From positions 58,922,865-58,986,864 of the forward strand of contig CM055095.1 in assembly GCA_029204225.1 (NCBI GenBank): 64,000 nt of DNA. The letters are read 5' to 3'. Below are positions 22,860 to 35,400 of the stretch, piece after piece. Below the pieces are notes generated by a model. It saw nothing but the letters and a program-made list of their open reading frames with translations, ran no database searches and was not told the origin of the DNA. This DNA is from Diphasiastrum complanatum (Eukaryota; Streptophyta; Lycopodiopsida; Lycopodiales; Lycopodiaceae). The translations under genes were made by a program, and so were the position numbers. Every line of letters starts with the position of its first letter. Within the stretch, counting starts at the first letter, position 1.

Positions 22860-23990
22860 TGTGATGCCACGAAATTGCTAAATATTGAATATCAACCGAA
22901 ATATGGCATCATATACTCAAATATGAAGATATAATCTGGATAAATATAAATCATGAAGAGGACTATATCATTTTTTGAGAATATATCTCCTAAAGACTTG
23001 CCTTGTATTTAAGGCCGAGACCTCTAGAAGGGAAACGTTGCCTTGGATAGCCTTTATTAGGTCATCTACGTGACATGATTATATATGAATTGACATATTA
23101 AACTAGAGCAATTTAAACTCTTAGATAAATACACCTCTTATGGTATAATTGAACATACATCCAACCTAATTGTTAACTAAACCTTTTTATGGGAGCGACA
23201 CACTTGTAGTCTTTAGAGGTGTGTTATTGAAGAAGTGAATAGAGTGGTGAAGATTATTCTCTCTTATTTCTGTTCTCTGCACTGTTGAGTGTGAGTGATC
23301 TTGAGTCTACTAGCAATCTCTACAGCATTACATGAATTACTCTCTGGTCAGACAGACTCTCTAGCGCATTACAGTCATTTGCTGTATGTCCGTAAATTGC
23401 TCTAAAGAACTGTCTTAAAACTATCTTATTCGTCTGTTGCAAACACTTCGCTTTCGGCACTCGAATAACGTCTACATTTGGTACAGTCTAGCACAATCAT
23501 TGATAGAATTGTATGTATACATATGAGATGACAGTCCTTGTCTAAGAAATTGAGTCCTTGATATGTGTTCTTGTTTGTACCTAACATAAGTTTGTAACAT
23601 ACTTTAAAACTATTCGTGCTCTTAACCATAAACTTGGACTTAAGTTGTTGAGGACTTCTGTCTAGAACCGAACAGTTCGCGAATACGATTAACTAATTGT
23701 CTGCACAAACTTGAATACATTGAACATTTCTTGAATCTCTGCTGACAACTTAATCAGCCGGAGTGTAGTACTTCTGTACTACTGTGATAAGATCTCACCT
23801 ATAGAACGCATTTCATTTGATTTGATAGAGACAAGACTGTTGTTCTGGAACTATTAATACTACACACCCCCAACACAAGTAATACTGGTTACTTTCTAAA
23901 TGTCTGTTGACAACCAGAATAACTCTCGAATCCACTTCACTCGAAACAAGTCATAATTGTACCAAATACATAACTCTCAAACGCTGTCCT
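22860..23990 (+). mobile_element. Probable LTR of the Gypsy element at 21.5 kb
   Basis: A polypurine tract (gaggaagggga, about 22847-22857) is followed immediately by tgtgatgccacg, the TG start expected for a 3' LTR. The stretch is non-coding. No second copy is present in the window, so the right end is a guess; the phrase tcttggggttcgac near 23990 resembles sequence often found just inside plant LTR elements. Confidence 0.5.
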
Positions 23991-24479
23991 CTTGGGGTTC
24001 GACATTATTTACTACAAAATCTATATTAACTTTGTTGGTATAGTACGACAAAGCCAAATACTTTTTAATGAAGATAAGTGCCCTTTAAGGATGATCTACT
24101 TACTTTCATAAAATGTTCACAAAATGCTTCAGTGAACAAGAAGTTATTCATCCAATGGAAACTCACAAAATAACCAAGTCTTGTACTCCATCAAAGCATA
24201 AATCCAAATTTGAGATTTAATGGCATGTCCAAAGCAACTTGGCTCATCTAACATAGAAGTCTGAGAGTGTAAGAGGTGAATGAGGTAGTGCCTTCCCTTT
24301 GTGTGTTGGAATTAAGCATCACTCCAACTCACCAGAATTCAAATCTCCAAAATTCGTGTCATCAGAACACAAATCGTTTGAGTTCGTCACAATTCCTGGG
24401 CACTAGTACATTATGTAAATACGAACACACACACACACACTCTCTCTACGACAACTTTGCAGTATTACTCTCTGAAGTT

Positions 24480-25800
24480 CAACGTCTGTGCAATAACCAA
24501 CTGGAGCAGAAGCAGGAGCGACGACGAACTCTTCAAGTTTGAGAACTTTGACTACATCCTTTTTGATCGAGAGTTTATGTCAAACGAAATGTTTGACTAT
24601 TTGGCATCATTCGACATTCATCATCAGTTCACCACCAGCTACACACCACAGCATGATGGAGTATCCGAAAGGAAGAATCGTATATTGCTAAATGTAGCAT
24701 GATCGATGATGTCAAATGCTCCAGCTCACCAAAAACTTTTGGGCTGAAGCTATTTTAACAACTTGCTATCTGCAGAACTATTTGAGTACCAAAGCAGTCG
24801 ACTCAAAAACTCCCTTCGAAGCTTTCTATGGCTACAAACCGAGTCTACGACACCTCCGAGTGTTTGGTTGTCTTTGCTATGTACACATTCCTTCTGATTT
24901 GAGAAAGAAGCTTGACATTGTTAGCTACAGGAGTATCTTCATTGGATACTCAACATCACACAAAGCTTATCGAAAATTTGATGTGAAACAAGTCGAATCT
25001 CAATTAGTCGAGATGTCGTCTTCCTCGAAGACAAATTCTTTGACTTCAAGTAGAAGCAGCCAATGCAAGAGTTCATTCCAACGACTCCCATCACCATCGA
25101 CAGGCCTCGACCTACGACTGTTCTCCGACGGACATCGAACATATCCCTGTCACATAACAATGAGAATAATCATCTCAGCAATCGACTATTGTTCGAAGAT
25201 CTACATGACATCGACAAGAACCTGATTGTTTTGTCCCTCAGACATTCATCAGCAATGATGAACCCCGCTTCATTAATAGAAGCATTGTCAAGTTCGAATG
25301 CAGACAACTGGCGTTTTGCCATGCATCCTGAGTACAACTCAATGATGAAGAACAAGACCTGGCATCTTGTCGAAGCTCCTGCTGATGCAAAGATCATCGA
25401 CACCAAGTGGATCTTCAAGCTAAAGCTCAATACAGATGGTTCAACAACCAGATGGAAAGCTCGTCTAGTTGTCAAAGGTTACGAACAAACCTATGGGATT
25501 GACTACACTGAGACATATAGTCCAGTCGTAAGACTTCAGTCAATTTGATTTTTATTCGCCTTCGCAGCTGTCGAAGATCTGAAAGTACATCAGATGGATG
25601 TTTAGATAGCTTTTCTCAACAGATACATACAAGAATTTATCTATATTTGTAGCGAGTTTATTTTCTATCCTATTCAAACCAAGATCCAAGCACACAAGCA
25701 TCAAGGAGATGAAGGTAGTCGTCACATGGAGGTTCGATCCCATGAGAGCGATAACATATCTCAAAATTCAGCATGTATGGAAGATTCACATATTGCGTTG
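24480..25800 (+). mobile_element. Copia relic: integrase and reverse transcriptase N-terminal part
   Basis: The plus strand reads YTPQHDGVSERKNRI (24630-24690; catalytic Glu of integrase is the E of SERKN), NFWAEAILTTCYLQNY and LRVFGCLCYVHIPSDLRKK (24716-24990), then after frame changes the RT start DTKWIFKLKLNTDGS, RWKARLVVKGYEQTYGIDY and YSPVVRLQSI, ending with TGA at 25546-25548. A further frame gives VHQMDV and AFLNRYI up to about 25640. Gag, protease, the RT catalytic YVDD and RNase H are missing. Short AC and CT runs at 24425-24448 lie at its start. Confidence 0.85.
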
Positions 25801-26150
25801 TCAATTTTCTAGTGGAGCTTTTTGGAAATTACTTGAAAAAATTGTTAGGGCAAGTCGTTAGTTTCAAAACAAGTGGAAACAAGTTTTGTTAACATTTGAT
25901 AGTTCGAACACCTTCGATACTCTTTGTTATTGTCGAAGCTGACTGTTAGCTGTTCTCATGTATTTCTACAGATTGTGCAAAAACATGAGTAAAACTGTAG
26001 AATTGGATAGATGAATGGATGTAGATTAAAGATCGATTATTCAGATAAATCCAACAAAAAAAAATGCATGTTAGTTTTTTACACATGAGCAAAAACATTG
26101 GTGGGCAGGTTTTTGGCAGTAAAAAATTAAATGTTTTAATTTAAAAAAAA

Positions 26151-26862
26151 CATTTGGTTGTAGCTATGTTGGGGCCAATAGTGGGTAGTGCCTCAAGATG
26201 AAAGGCTGTGAGCACATTCTTGGAGACACAATAGAGGCAAACACTTGGCTGTAATTATGTTATGGCCAAAAGTGGGCAATGTCTCAAGATGAAAGGCTGT
26301 GGCCACATCCTTGGAGACACAACAGAGTCAAACATTGGTTGTAGTTGCGTTGGGGTCAAAAGTGGGTAGTGCCTCAAGATGAAAGGTTGTGGCAGTGGCC
26401 ACATCCTCGGAGACACAATAGAGGCAAACACTTGGATGTAGTTGTGGTGGGCCAAAAGTGGGCAGTGTCTCAAGATTTAAGATTGTGGCCACATCCTCAG
26501 AGACACGAGACGCAAACATTTGGTTGTAGTTGTGTTGGGGCCAAAAGTGGGCAGTGCTAAAGATTAAAGGTTGTCGCCCACAACCTTGGAGACAGAGTAG
26601 GGTTGTAGGGCCAAAAATCGGCAATGCCTCAAGATGAAAGGTTGTGACCACATCCTTGGAGACACAATAGAGGCAAACATCTGGTTGTAGTTGTTGTGCT
26701 TGGGGCCAAAAGTGAGTAGTGCTTCAAGATGAAAGGTTGTGACACATCATTGGAATCCAAATAGAGGCAAACATTTGGCTAAGAGTGCACTAGTCAAGAT
26801 GAAAGGATGGATGAAGATGAAAGGCTGCCACATCCATCCTTGGAGACACATTAGAGGCAACA
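26151..26862. repeat. About eight tandem copies of a ~90-bp unit
   Basis: The unit runs from ttggttgtagttgtgttggg through aaaagtgggcagtgcctcaa and gatgaaaggttgtggcc to cttggagacacaatagaggc. Copies begin near 26151, 26241, 26331, 26428, 26518, 26597, 26680 and 26773. They differ by substitutions and indels; the last two are most diverged and the sixth is shortened. Long open frames here on both strands (26255-26651) exist only because of the repeat. The array ends about 360 bp before the AP2M start codon. Confidence 0.9.
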
Positions 26863-26975
26863 CCCCCCGTTTTTTTTTTGTGGGGGGTACAATTTTACCA
26901 AGTCTGGTCGCAAGGCATGGTCATGGCAGCTTCGCTTTGGTGAATGCTCATTTGTCAGCGGGCGAGAAGAAAATG

Positions 26976-27221
26976 AGAAAGAGAGAGAGCGAGCGAGCGA
27001 GCGAGAGAGAGCGCGTTTTGCCGAGGAAACTGTAAAGCGAGGGAGGCCTATTCGGATCGCAAACTTGACAAGGGCGATCAGAAGATCATGTTGTTGTGAT
27101 GCGTGAAATGAAAGAGGGGGCGGCATCTCATCATCACCTGTACTAGTCGTACGCACATTGCACAGAAACGCAGATACAGAATTATATAAATATAAGAAAA
27201 GGGAAGGGAGAGAGAGTCAAA
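26976..27221 (+). promoter_or_regulatory. AP2M promoter/5' leader candidate with GA tract
   Basis: Between the tandem array and the AP2M start lie a (GA)n/GAGC-rich tract (about 26976-27013), which resembles GAGA-type plant core-promoter or 5'UTR tracts, and a TATA-like ttatataaatataa at 27181-27195, only 27-41 bp before the ATG. A TATA that close leaves almost no leader, so the true start site may be farther upstream. The exact promoter is not resolved. Confidence 0.4.
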
Positions 27222-30200
27222 ATGCCAGTGGCAGCTTCAGCCATATATTTTCTGAATCTGAGAGGCGATGTTCTCATCAACCGTCTGTATAGAGATGATG
27301 TAGGGTAAGTTCAATTTGTCTCGTCATTTTTCTCTCATTTCCGATGCAGATCTTTCATCCCACCAGCTTTTCACCTGCTTAACAGCTCGTGACGCTCTTG
27401 GATCTGTCCTATTATGTAAGCTTTAAAAGTCCTGAAAATTTTCACGGTGAATTAAATTTGCTCGTTATCCCAAAGTTTGGTGCACTCGGGTCAGTGCCAT
27501 CGCAAAAGAAGAGTCCATCCTAAAACGGAGTCCTTTATAAGAACAGAGCTTTATGTTCGGTTGGTTTTTGCCTTCGACAAATTGCAGAGTTGCAAAGAGA
27601 CACAAATCTTTCTGTAGGTCTTTTATGTTTTTACAACCCAGTGGCCCTGTGTTGATTAGTAGTATAATTTTATTCCCCGAGACCTTTTCAATTTATCTCG
27701 CTGGCATATCTCTAAATGAATCGCATGAGAAAAGGGCTTAGCTTCATCATTGGTTACATGATGGGCAACAGAACCAGCAATGGGAGTGCTAAGCTTGTTT
27801 AGTCAATATTTGGAGTATTCAGAATCAATGGACTTATGGACAGTAGTGATTTTCTTGAGGATTTGAGTCTTTGTTTTTATATTGAAGGGGCATTTGATTG
27901 ATTTATCTCTTTTGGTCACAAGAGAGACACTTATGATTCTTAACACGTTCTCTTGTTGTTGAGAAGTGAATTTTGGAGGCCTCTTATTTTCTGCTTGCAA
28001 CAGAATTTCAACATCTAAGGCTGCCTCTTATTTTCTGCATTTCGGTCTTTGTTAGTTGTTCTTGTCTGGCTGTCTACTTCTCAGGTTCAACTTATTTTTT
28101 ACCTGAACAATAGGATCTGTATTTTGTAACTTCCCTCATTTGATGGTATCGATTACGTTGTCCATGACAATTGTAGGTCTTGCAAAAAGTCCATACTCGG
28201 TGTCTGTCTAACTTATGTGCCAAAAGTGCGAATATTTGTTAGAAACTTTTAACCCATCCCTTTAATTTCTTAATGCCTGAAAGTTTTCCACTCATTGGTA
28301 CTCTATGTGCTAGAAGTATGCGTGATTTTGGGATTGGAACTGGCTCCACTTTTTGGTAGTATTACCCTAACTTTGATTTGATAAAATTCTTTTGGCTAAC
28401 TTAGCCTATGTTACTTGTCCATCAATTTTCTTTCATGACTGCACAAATACATATCCTAATTGTCCCTCATGATCATAGTGGACACATCTGATATATGGAA
28501 CTAAATCTAACCAATGAAGTCCTAGGATAATAACCCATATACAAAACACTACTGAGATAATCCTTTATCATAAGTCTTAGGCTATGTGACTTGAGGTTCG
28601 TAAATCTAGCTCTTTCAAGTATTTATCACCCATAGCAACATTTGAATTGAGCTATGTAATACATTATTGAAATTCAGAAGGGCATCAATGGTTCTAGATA
28701 GATAGCAAACAAAGACCGGTGAACTGAACACAAAAGGTGAACAAGAAACCCTAAACTCTCCCTCAATTTATCAAATATACAACCTTTGTAATAGTAAATG
28801 CTTCAAAATGGCATCAATGAGATCTATGATAGATAGCAAGAGACATTAGATAGCCAAATATGTAGCGTATGTACTATTGTGTTCTATGGTCTTAAACTAC
28901 AAAGCACCTCTGCGGGTTGTACATGATTATTACAAGGAGTGTTACACTTTGAGAGAACATATCAGGCTCTCCCAAAACTCCTTACTGACACCCGTACAAA
29001 AATGCATTGATCACCACAAAATTTTAGCCTTTTTGATTCCCTGTAAGCACAAGCATCAAACATAGACACACAGTGGAGCTGGCTGCGTCGTCTCCTCCCA
29101 ACCTTTGCTGCATAGATCACGATAAGGAATGCCTCTCTCTAGGCTCTCACCTCAAGCACCCCTAAACCCTGACCCTTCCTATCGTTGACACATGGGCAAT
29201 TCCATGCACAGTCGACACTCGCCACTTGGCAGTACTCTGCCACAGGCAAACACGTAGGTCGACATGTGTCACTCATTCACTGGACCAAGTGATCATATGA
29301 CACTTGTCCTGTTTGACCGGTCAACCCTAACATGTGTCACTCATTCACTGGACCAAATGTCCCAGTAAGGATATGACAAGTGTCAGTTGACTAGTCAACC
29401 CTCTCCACTAAATAGGTGGTTAGTCCAACCACTCCTAATTAATGACCCAGTACCCTATACCAAAGCTCAGCATGCGACTCAGAGGTTCAGTAACATAGAT
29501 AACCATTTTATTTACATTTCTTTTACAAGTGTCACCGCAAGCTTTTGACCTAGCCATCTACAAATGTCACCACAGGCCGATGACTAAACCATTTCTGTAT
29601 TTACAAGAAGTACATATGTAAGTAAAACAGTAAGCAATCGGGACAGGGAGTAAAAGCTGTAACATCCCTTCCCCCCTCAGGTAACATCGTCCGCGATGGC
29701 AAAGCTAGGGTACTGTGCACGGTCTCCCAGGTAGCATCAGAACGAGGCCTGCCATGCCAAGCGACAAAGTACTCACAGATCAGACGATTACGTAAATGCC
29801 TCTCCCGCCAATCCAATACCTTCGTTGGTCCATGGGTTACGTCTCCCTGCTCCTGGAATGCAAACAAACCATCAAACAACAAGTTATCACCGTTATTTTT
29901 AAAACCCGTTTCGCCAGGCCCGTATAAACCATGTTATTTTATATATCTTATTACCTTAGAAGCCCGTTTCGACCCTTTTGGGTCGGAACGTACTGTATGT
30001 TCCGTACAGTACGTTCCGGAACGAACTGGGTCCAAGGTCGGAACGTTTTTTTAAAGAAAAAAAAAACCAGGTATAAGCTGGCCGTGATCTTCCTTCTTCG
30101 CGATCTTCCTTCTTGATAATATATTGAGGGACGCTTTATAATGGATTGAGGGATGCTACACATCAGAAATCGATTTGAAATCATTGTTTTGAAATTGAAG

Positions 30201-32341
30201 ATGTGTAAATTCAAACAAAGAAATGTATTTTAACAAACACGTTGATCCTAGAATCGCTATCTTCTCTGACTGCTGCTCACGGTTTTCCTAGAATGGCTAT
30301 CTGCCACGTTACACATATCCGAGCTATAGAATCGCTGTCTGAGCCACGCTATGTATTTTGATTCTGTTCCTTAATCTGATTATCTGATTACTACGTTTTT
30401 CTGCAGAATCCCAGCAAAATCCGTATATTGACACCTGCCTCGATGCTCAGTCTTAAACTGTGATGACACACACTGATTCAGATTTTTTTGCATTTAGTTG
30501 TGCGTATTGTCTCTGTATTTAGTTGTCCGTTGTCTATTAAGTCTCAGGATATGGTTTTTGTTTCTTTGTTAGAAAATGTTTTTTTTTAAATTTTTTTTCG
30601 GAGTCCCGTTCCGAACGGATTGCATTCTTGAATGCGTTCCAGAACAAGTTTACTTATAGTGATTTAGAGGGTTTGATTTAGGTGTGTACACTGTACAGGC
30701 TTGAATCATTTTACTCGATGCTTTCTGATGAAGAAGAAACTCATGTTCTGAAGAGTTTTTGTTTGGACAATCTGGAAAGTGTTCAATAATATTTCCATGT
30801 TCATTATGTGACATAAGGATGAGTTGTTCTGTATGTCTTTGAAATATGTCATTGGCTTCAAAATGCATACTGTGTGAAACAGAATTTATGTATGCTACAA
30901 TAAGTAAGCAGAGTGCCGTCTCCTGAAAAACATTGGAGTTTTGAATTGGACCTTTCTGAGTGCATGTTTGTACAAAGCACTGATGAAAATAAGAGTTTAT
31001 TTTGGAAAGATGGCCTTTCGTAGTTATAACACTGATCTTGATTCCCTATTCTTTTGAAAAGGTTGCTTGTTGCTTCCTTTGCAAATCTGAAGCTTTCAAA
31101 TGATATTGTAAGCCCTAGGTGTCACGATTGCTGTTATACTGATGTATGATAATTGCTAGTCATTGTTTAAAAGATGATGAGAAACATAAACTGTCAACTT
31201 CAAAGTATATTTGTTCCTTGTTCAGAATCTAATAAGAAAAATAGTCAAGGGGCATAAAGGATGTTGGGAAGATGCACTGGCAAACAAGTGGAGTAATTAC
31301 TCTAGCTTTAAATTTGCTAAACAAAATGTGACCCAGTGATGCAGGGGCAAATTCTTGTCCTCAAGCTTAGACTGCGAGTTTCAGAAAAAGTTGGATATTT
31401 AAAATGATGTCATCATATTAAGGAGTTCACAAAGAACAAGCTTAGTTTGAAATCTATGGACTTGACAGTAGTAAGATGTTATTTGTCTTGTTATGTCCCT
31501 GTCCATCCACAAGTGGAATCAAACTTGAGACTTTGAGGTGGAGAAAGTAGGCCACAGTTCAAGGACCTAGGACTGATTTTTTGCATCGATTTATTCCCTT
31601 TAACCATCGTGATTTTTCTGCTATGATTGGCATCTGTTTCCATATCCTTACACCTGATGCATTTTAGATGTTGCAACATGTTATATAGCACACCAACATG
31701 TGCTTGATGTTCTACTAATATGCAAACTTTTTGCAGAGGGAACATGGTAGATGCCTTCCGTACACATATTATGCAGACAAAGGATCTGGGGACCTGCCCT
31801 GTTCGCCAGATTGGTGGATGTTCATTCCTTTACATGCGAATAAGCAATGTATACATTGTCACTGTTGTCAGCACCAATGCAAACGCAGCATGTGCATTCA
31901 AATTTATTGTTGAGGTCAGTATGCTAACCACTTGTGTCAATTATGGTGAGCTGGTTGATTTGTCAAGATGTTACATGCATAAATGCAGACAATAACATAG
32001 AACACTGTTTCTGCGTTAGCACAAGTACTTTGCAAGCATGCCACTTGTTTGCTTGAGAAAGAAAGCTTTATTACTGTCTTTTCCATGCCAAAAGGCATAT
32101 AAGATTAATGAAGTACATGTCAAGTGTGTGGTGCAAATAGGAGCATATGAAACGTCTTCATTACCAGTAAAGAAAAAACATACATGAAGTGTAACTGCTA
32201 ATAACAAAACGTAACTATGATGGTAATGGTATGTCTATGCTCATCAAATCAAATCAAATCCTTCTGCTAATGAAAAAGGATGAATGGAGACTGCAACTGG
32301 AGGTAATGTGTGCTGATGATGTCGTTGCGGATGTCGTGTGT

Positions 32342-32414
<73 letters not shown>

Positions 32415-35400
32415 TTTCAATGTTTTACCTTGCTTTTCAATGGTGCTATAGGCAGTGTCTCTCTTCAAAGCGTATTTTGGAGGTGCATTTGATGAGGATG
32501 CCATTAGAAACAACTTTGTGCTCATCTATGAGCTTCTTGATGGTATGTATTCTGGACAAGAAATCAGCTGGTAAGATTGCATTGTATGATTCTTTCAAAG
32601 AGAGTAAATTGCAAGTTACTAGAGGTTTGAAGGAGTTATATGTTTGGGGAGGAATTGGAACAGTTGTAGGTTCATCAACCAGAACTTTCAGTTCCAAGCC
32701 TCTTCTTTCCTGATTAGTACTGTAAATTAATGTATGCGAGGTTATAAGTACAGGCCTCATACAGGTAAATGCCATCAGATCATATTCTTTTGAAGTTAGC
32801 TAACTGGAGTGGGTCACAGGAGTGTCTAATTTGGCTCCTCTTGGTTGTTTAATCAAAACAGTTCTCCTTCTGTAGTTTCACTTCTGCTGTATACTCTTCA
32901 ATAGCACGTTCTGTCTGCCCTGAGTCAACGATGTAGTGATCATTTTTTGACATTATCTAAAGGACATGATATCTAGCAACACATCAATACTTTGAGTACT
33001 CCTTCAATCTATTCGATTTGCTTGCAGAAGTCTTGTATTTGTTATTCAGCGGCTTTTAACATACTTTGGTTTGTTGAAATAAATGGAGAAGATTATTTGG
33101 CTGCTTAATATCCTAGAGCAAAAAACCTTTTACATACTTTTGTTTGCTGAAAAAATGAAGACCATTATTTGGCTGCTTCAACGGAAAAGCTTTTGGGTAT
33201 GGAGTAAAGAAAGAAGTGTATTTGGCTAGTCAGATTTCTAACTTGGAAACATTTTTGTGATTTGAATTTGAATCACTACAAATTGTTCTGGAAGGATGAG
33301 CCTTGGTTTCATCCGGCTAACAGAAGACTCCTCTATATTGCAGAGATCATGGATTTTGGCTACCCACAGAATCTTTCGCCTGAGATACTGAAACTCTATA
33401 TCACTCAAGAAGGTGTTCGATCTCCTTTCTCTTCCAAGGTTGGTGTATAGATCCTTTCCTTGCTGCAAAGGAAAATGCTAACATTGTGCTCATCTGGTGG
33501 TTCTCTAGATCATTCCGACCTTCTTTTTTCGTGAAATTTATGGATGAAGTCAAGTCTTTGCTTTTTAGAAAAATAGAATAGTATAATTTCTAGAAGCAGT
33601 TTTGTAGTTTCTGGAGAAAACTGTATCATGTTTAGCTCTTTAGTCAAACTCAATTTTATGCCAGCCAAGTTCTTGTGATTTTTTTTCAGTTAACAAGCAG
33701 GCTAAGCTTATCTTGCCATATGACAGCCACAAGATGCTCGTCCACCTGCCAATGCAACACTTCAAGTTACAGGAGCTGTTGGCTGGAGACGTGAGGGCCT
33801 TTTGTACAAGAAGAACGAGGTAGAATGAGGTCCATACTGTCTGAAGTCGTCGAGCACAATATCACTGTAAGTTGGTTTAAGCACATTATACATCAATTTC
33901 TTGTGTGCTTACAGGTTTTCTTGGACATTGTGGAGAGCGTCAATTTGTTGATGTCTCAAAAAGGTATGTCTCCACTCATAATTTTTCGGAAAAATTTTGC
34001 AGTCTTTTGAATATGTTTGACCTATAGAATGTTCAGTTGTGAAAACACTTATGGTGCTTGAAAGAATATTTGATCAACAGGCAGCTTTCTAATTAGATCA
34101 ATCATCAACTAGGCAAAGATGTCTATTTTGAAGAGACACTCACAATTGAGTCAGTTGCAAATTAAGTCCCAACTATCTTTCAATGTAAAGAGTTGACGAA
34201 GTGCTATTTGTAATGTGGTTATTCATTGATACAGGGAATCGTTAGCACATTTGTAGCAAAAATATGGCTGTAATTAAACAAGGCTAGAGTGGGTGAAACA
34301 ACTAAAATGAAATAAACCTTCGGGATTTGCTGATATTCAGAGGAGTTCCTCTCGATCAGCTTCAATGAATTTTGAAAGCATCCGTCACAAATCAATACAC
34401 TGTTGATACACTTTATGGCTAAAAAAGCATGGTTTGGTGGTACAACATGGACTTTCAAGGACACTACCTTTTTTGGGTAGAAATGCACTTTTGTATTATT
34501 ATACACTATTTTTAACTAATACCTTTGACCTGCCCTAACTTTTTAACCGTACCTCGAAAATATGTCATGTAACATATCAATGGAAAGCACTTGTCGAGCG
34601 CTTTCTAACGCATCAAACTTCGCTAAAATTGGACTTACTACTAAAAAGTTATGTCATTTTTAATGTGGACTCAAAAAATTATGATTAATAAAATTTTCAT
34701 ACTTTTGACTTTCCATAACTTTTTAACCGTAGCTTGGAAGTATGTCATGTAACATATCATTGGAAAACGCTCGTCAAGCGCTTTCTAATGCACCAAACTC
34801 TGTGGAAATTGGGCTTACCACTAAAAGTTATGTCATTTTTAATGTGAACTCAAAACAATTATGAGTAATAAAATCCCCAAAAAGTGAAATGTACTACCAA
34901 AAGGTACAATGAAAAATGGGCAATTTTTTTGTACCACCAAACCATGCTTTTATTCTTATACAAGAAATGTATCTTAAGACTTAAATCACATGCTAAGATC
35001 TTTGGTGTTAGTTGTTACTATATGCTAATGTGAAGAACTTTGTTTGGTAAATTTGACCTTTAGGTTCTTATCTACAATATTGCGTTGACATATTTTTGAA
35101 TATGAAAATATTTGCTGCTATGTGAGACTTACATCTTGCTGAAAAACTAATACTAGACTTTGGCAGATATTTGTTGGTAAAGAACAAGTTCAAAGATCAG
35201 TTGTCAGACAAAGCATTGTATTCAATATCTTTAAGTCTGTGTTCTTATCATACAAGCAGTCTTAGTGCATCCTTCAGCAATGTTTACTGTGTCGTTATTT
35301 CCAGGCACCAACCTAAGATGTGATGTGACTGGCAAGATTCTGATGAAATGCTTCCTTTCGGGCATGCCTGACCTCAAGCTAGGTCTTAATGATAAAATTG

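Larger units (their letters stand above)
27305..31736 (+). other. AP2M intron 1 (4.4 kb)
   Basis: The intron starts gtaagt at 27305 and ends ttttttgcag at 31736. Apart from the chromovirus relic (29100-29870) and the palindrome-rich segment (29880-30650) it holds no recognised feature; 27305-29050 and 30660-31730 appear to be plain intron sequence. Confidence 0.85.

Noticed and set aside
26255-26651. Repetitive open frames with HCPLL and EDVAT repeats.
   Set aside because: They are translations of the ~90-bp tandem array, open on both strands by repeat structure alone.
26151-26862. Considered as a CRISPR-like array.
   Set aside because: Units are ~90 bp, contiguous and diverged, with no constant short repeat and variable spacer; the genome is eukaryotic.
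32231-32713. A 160-codon frame including CVCVCVCV and RERERE repeats.
   Set aside because: It is the microsatellite of AP2M intron 2 read through into exon 3; the real coding here is exon 3 at 32452-32542.
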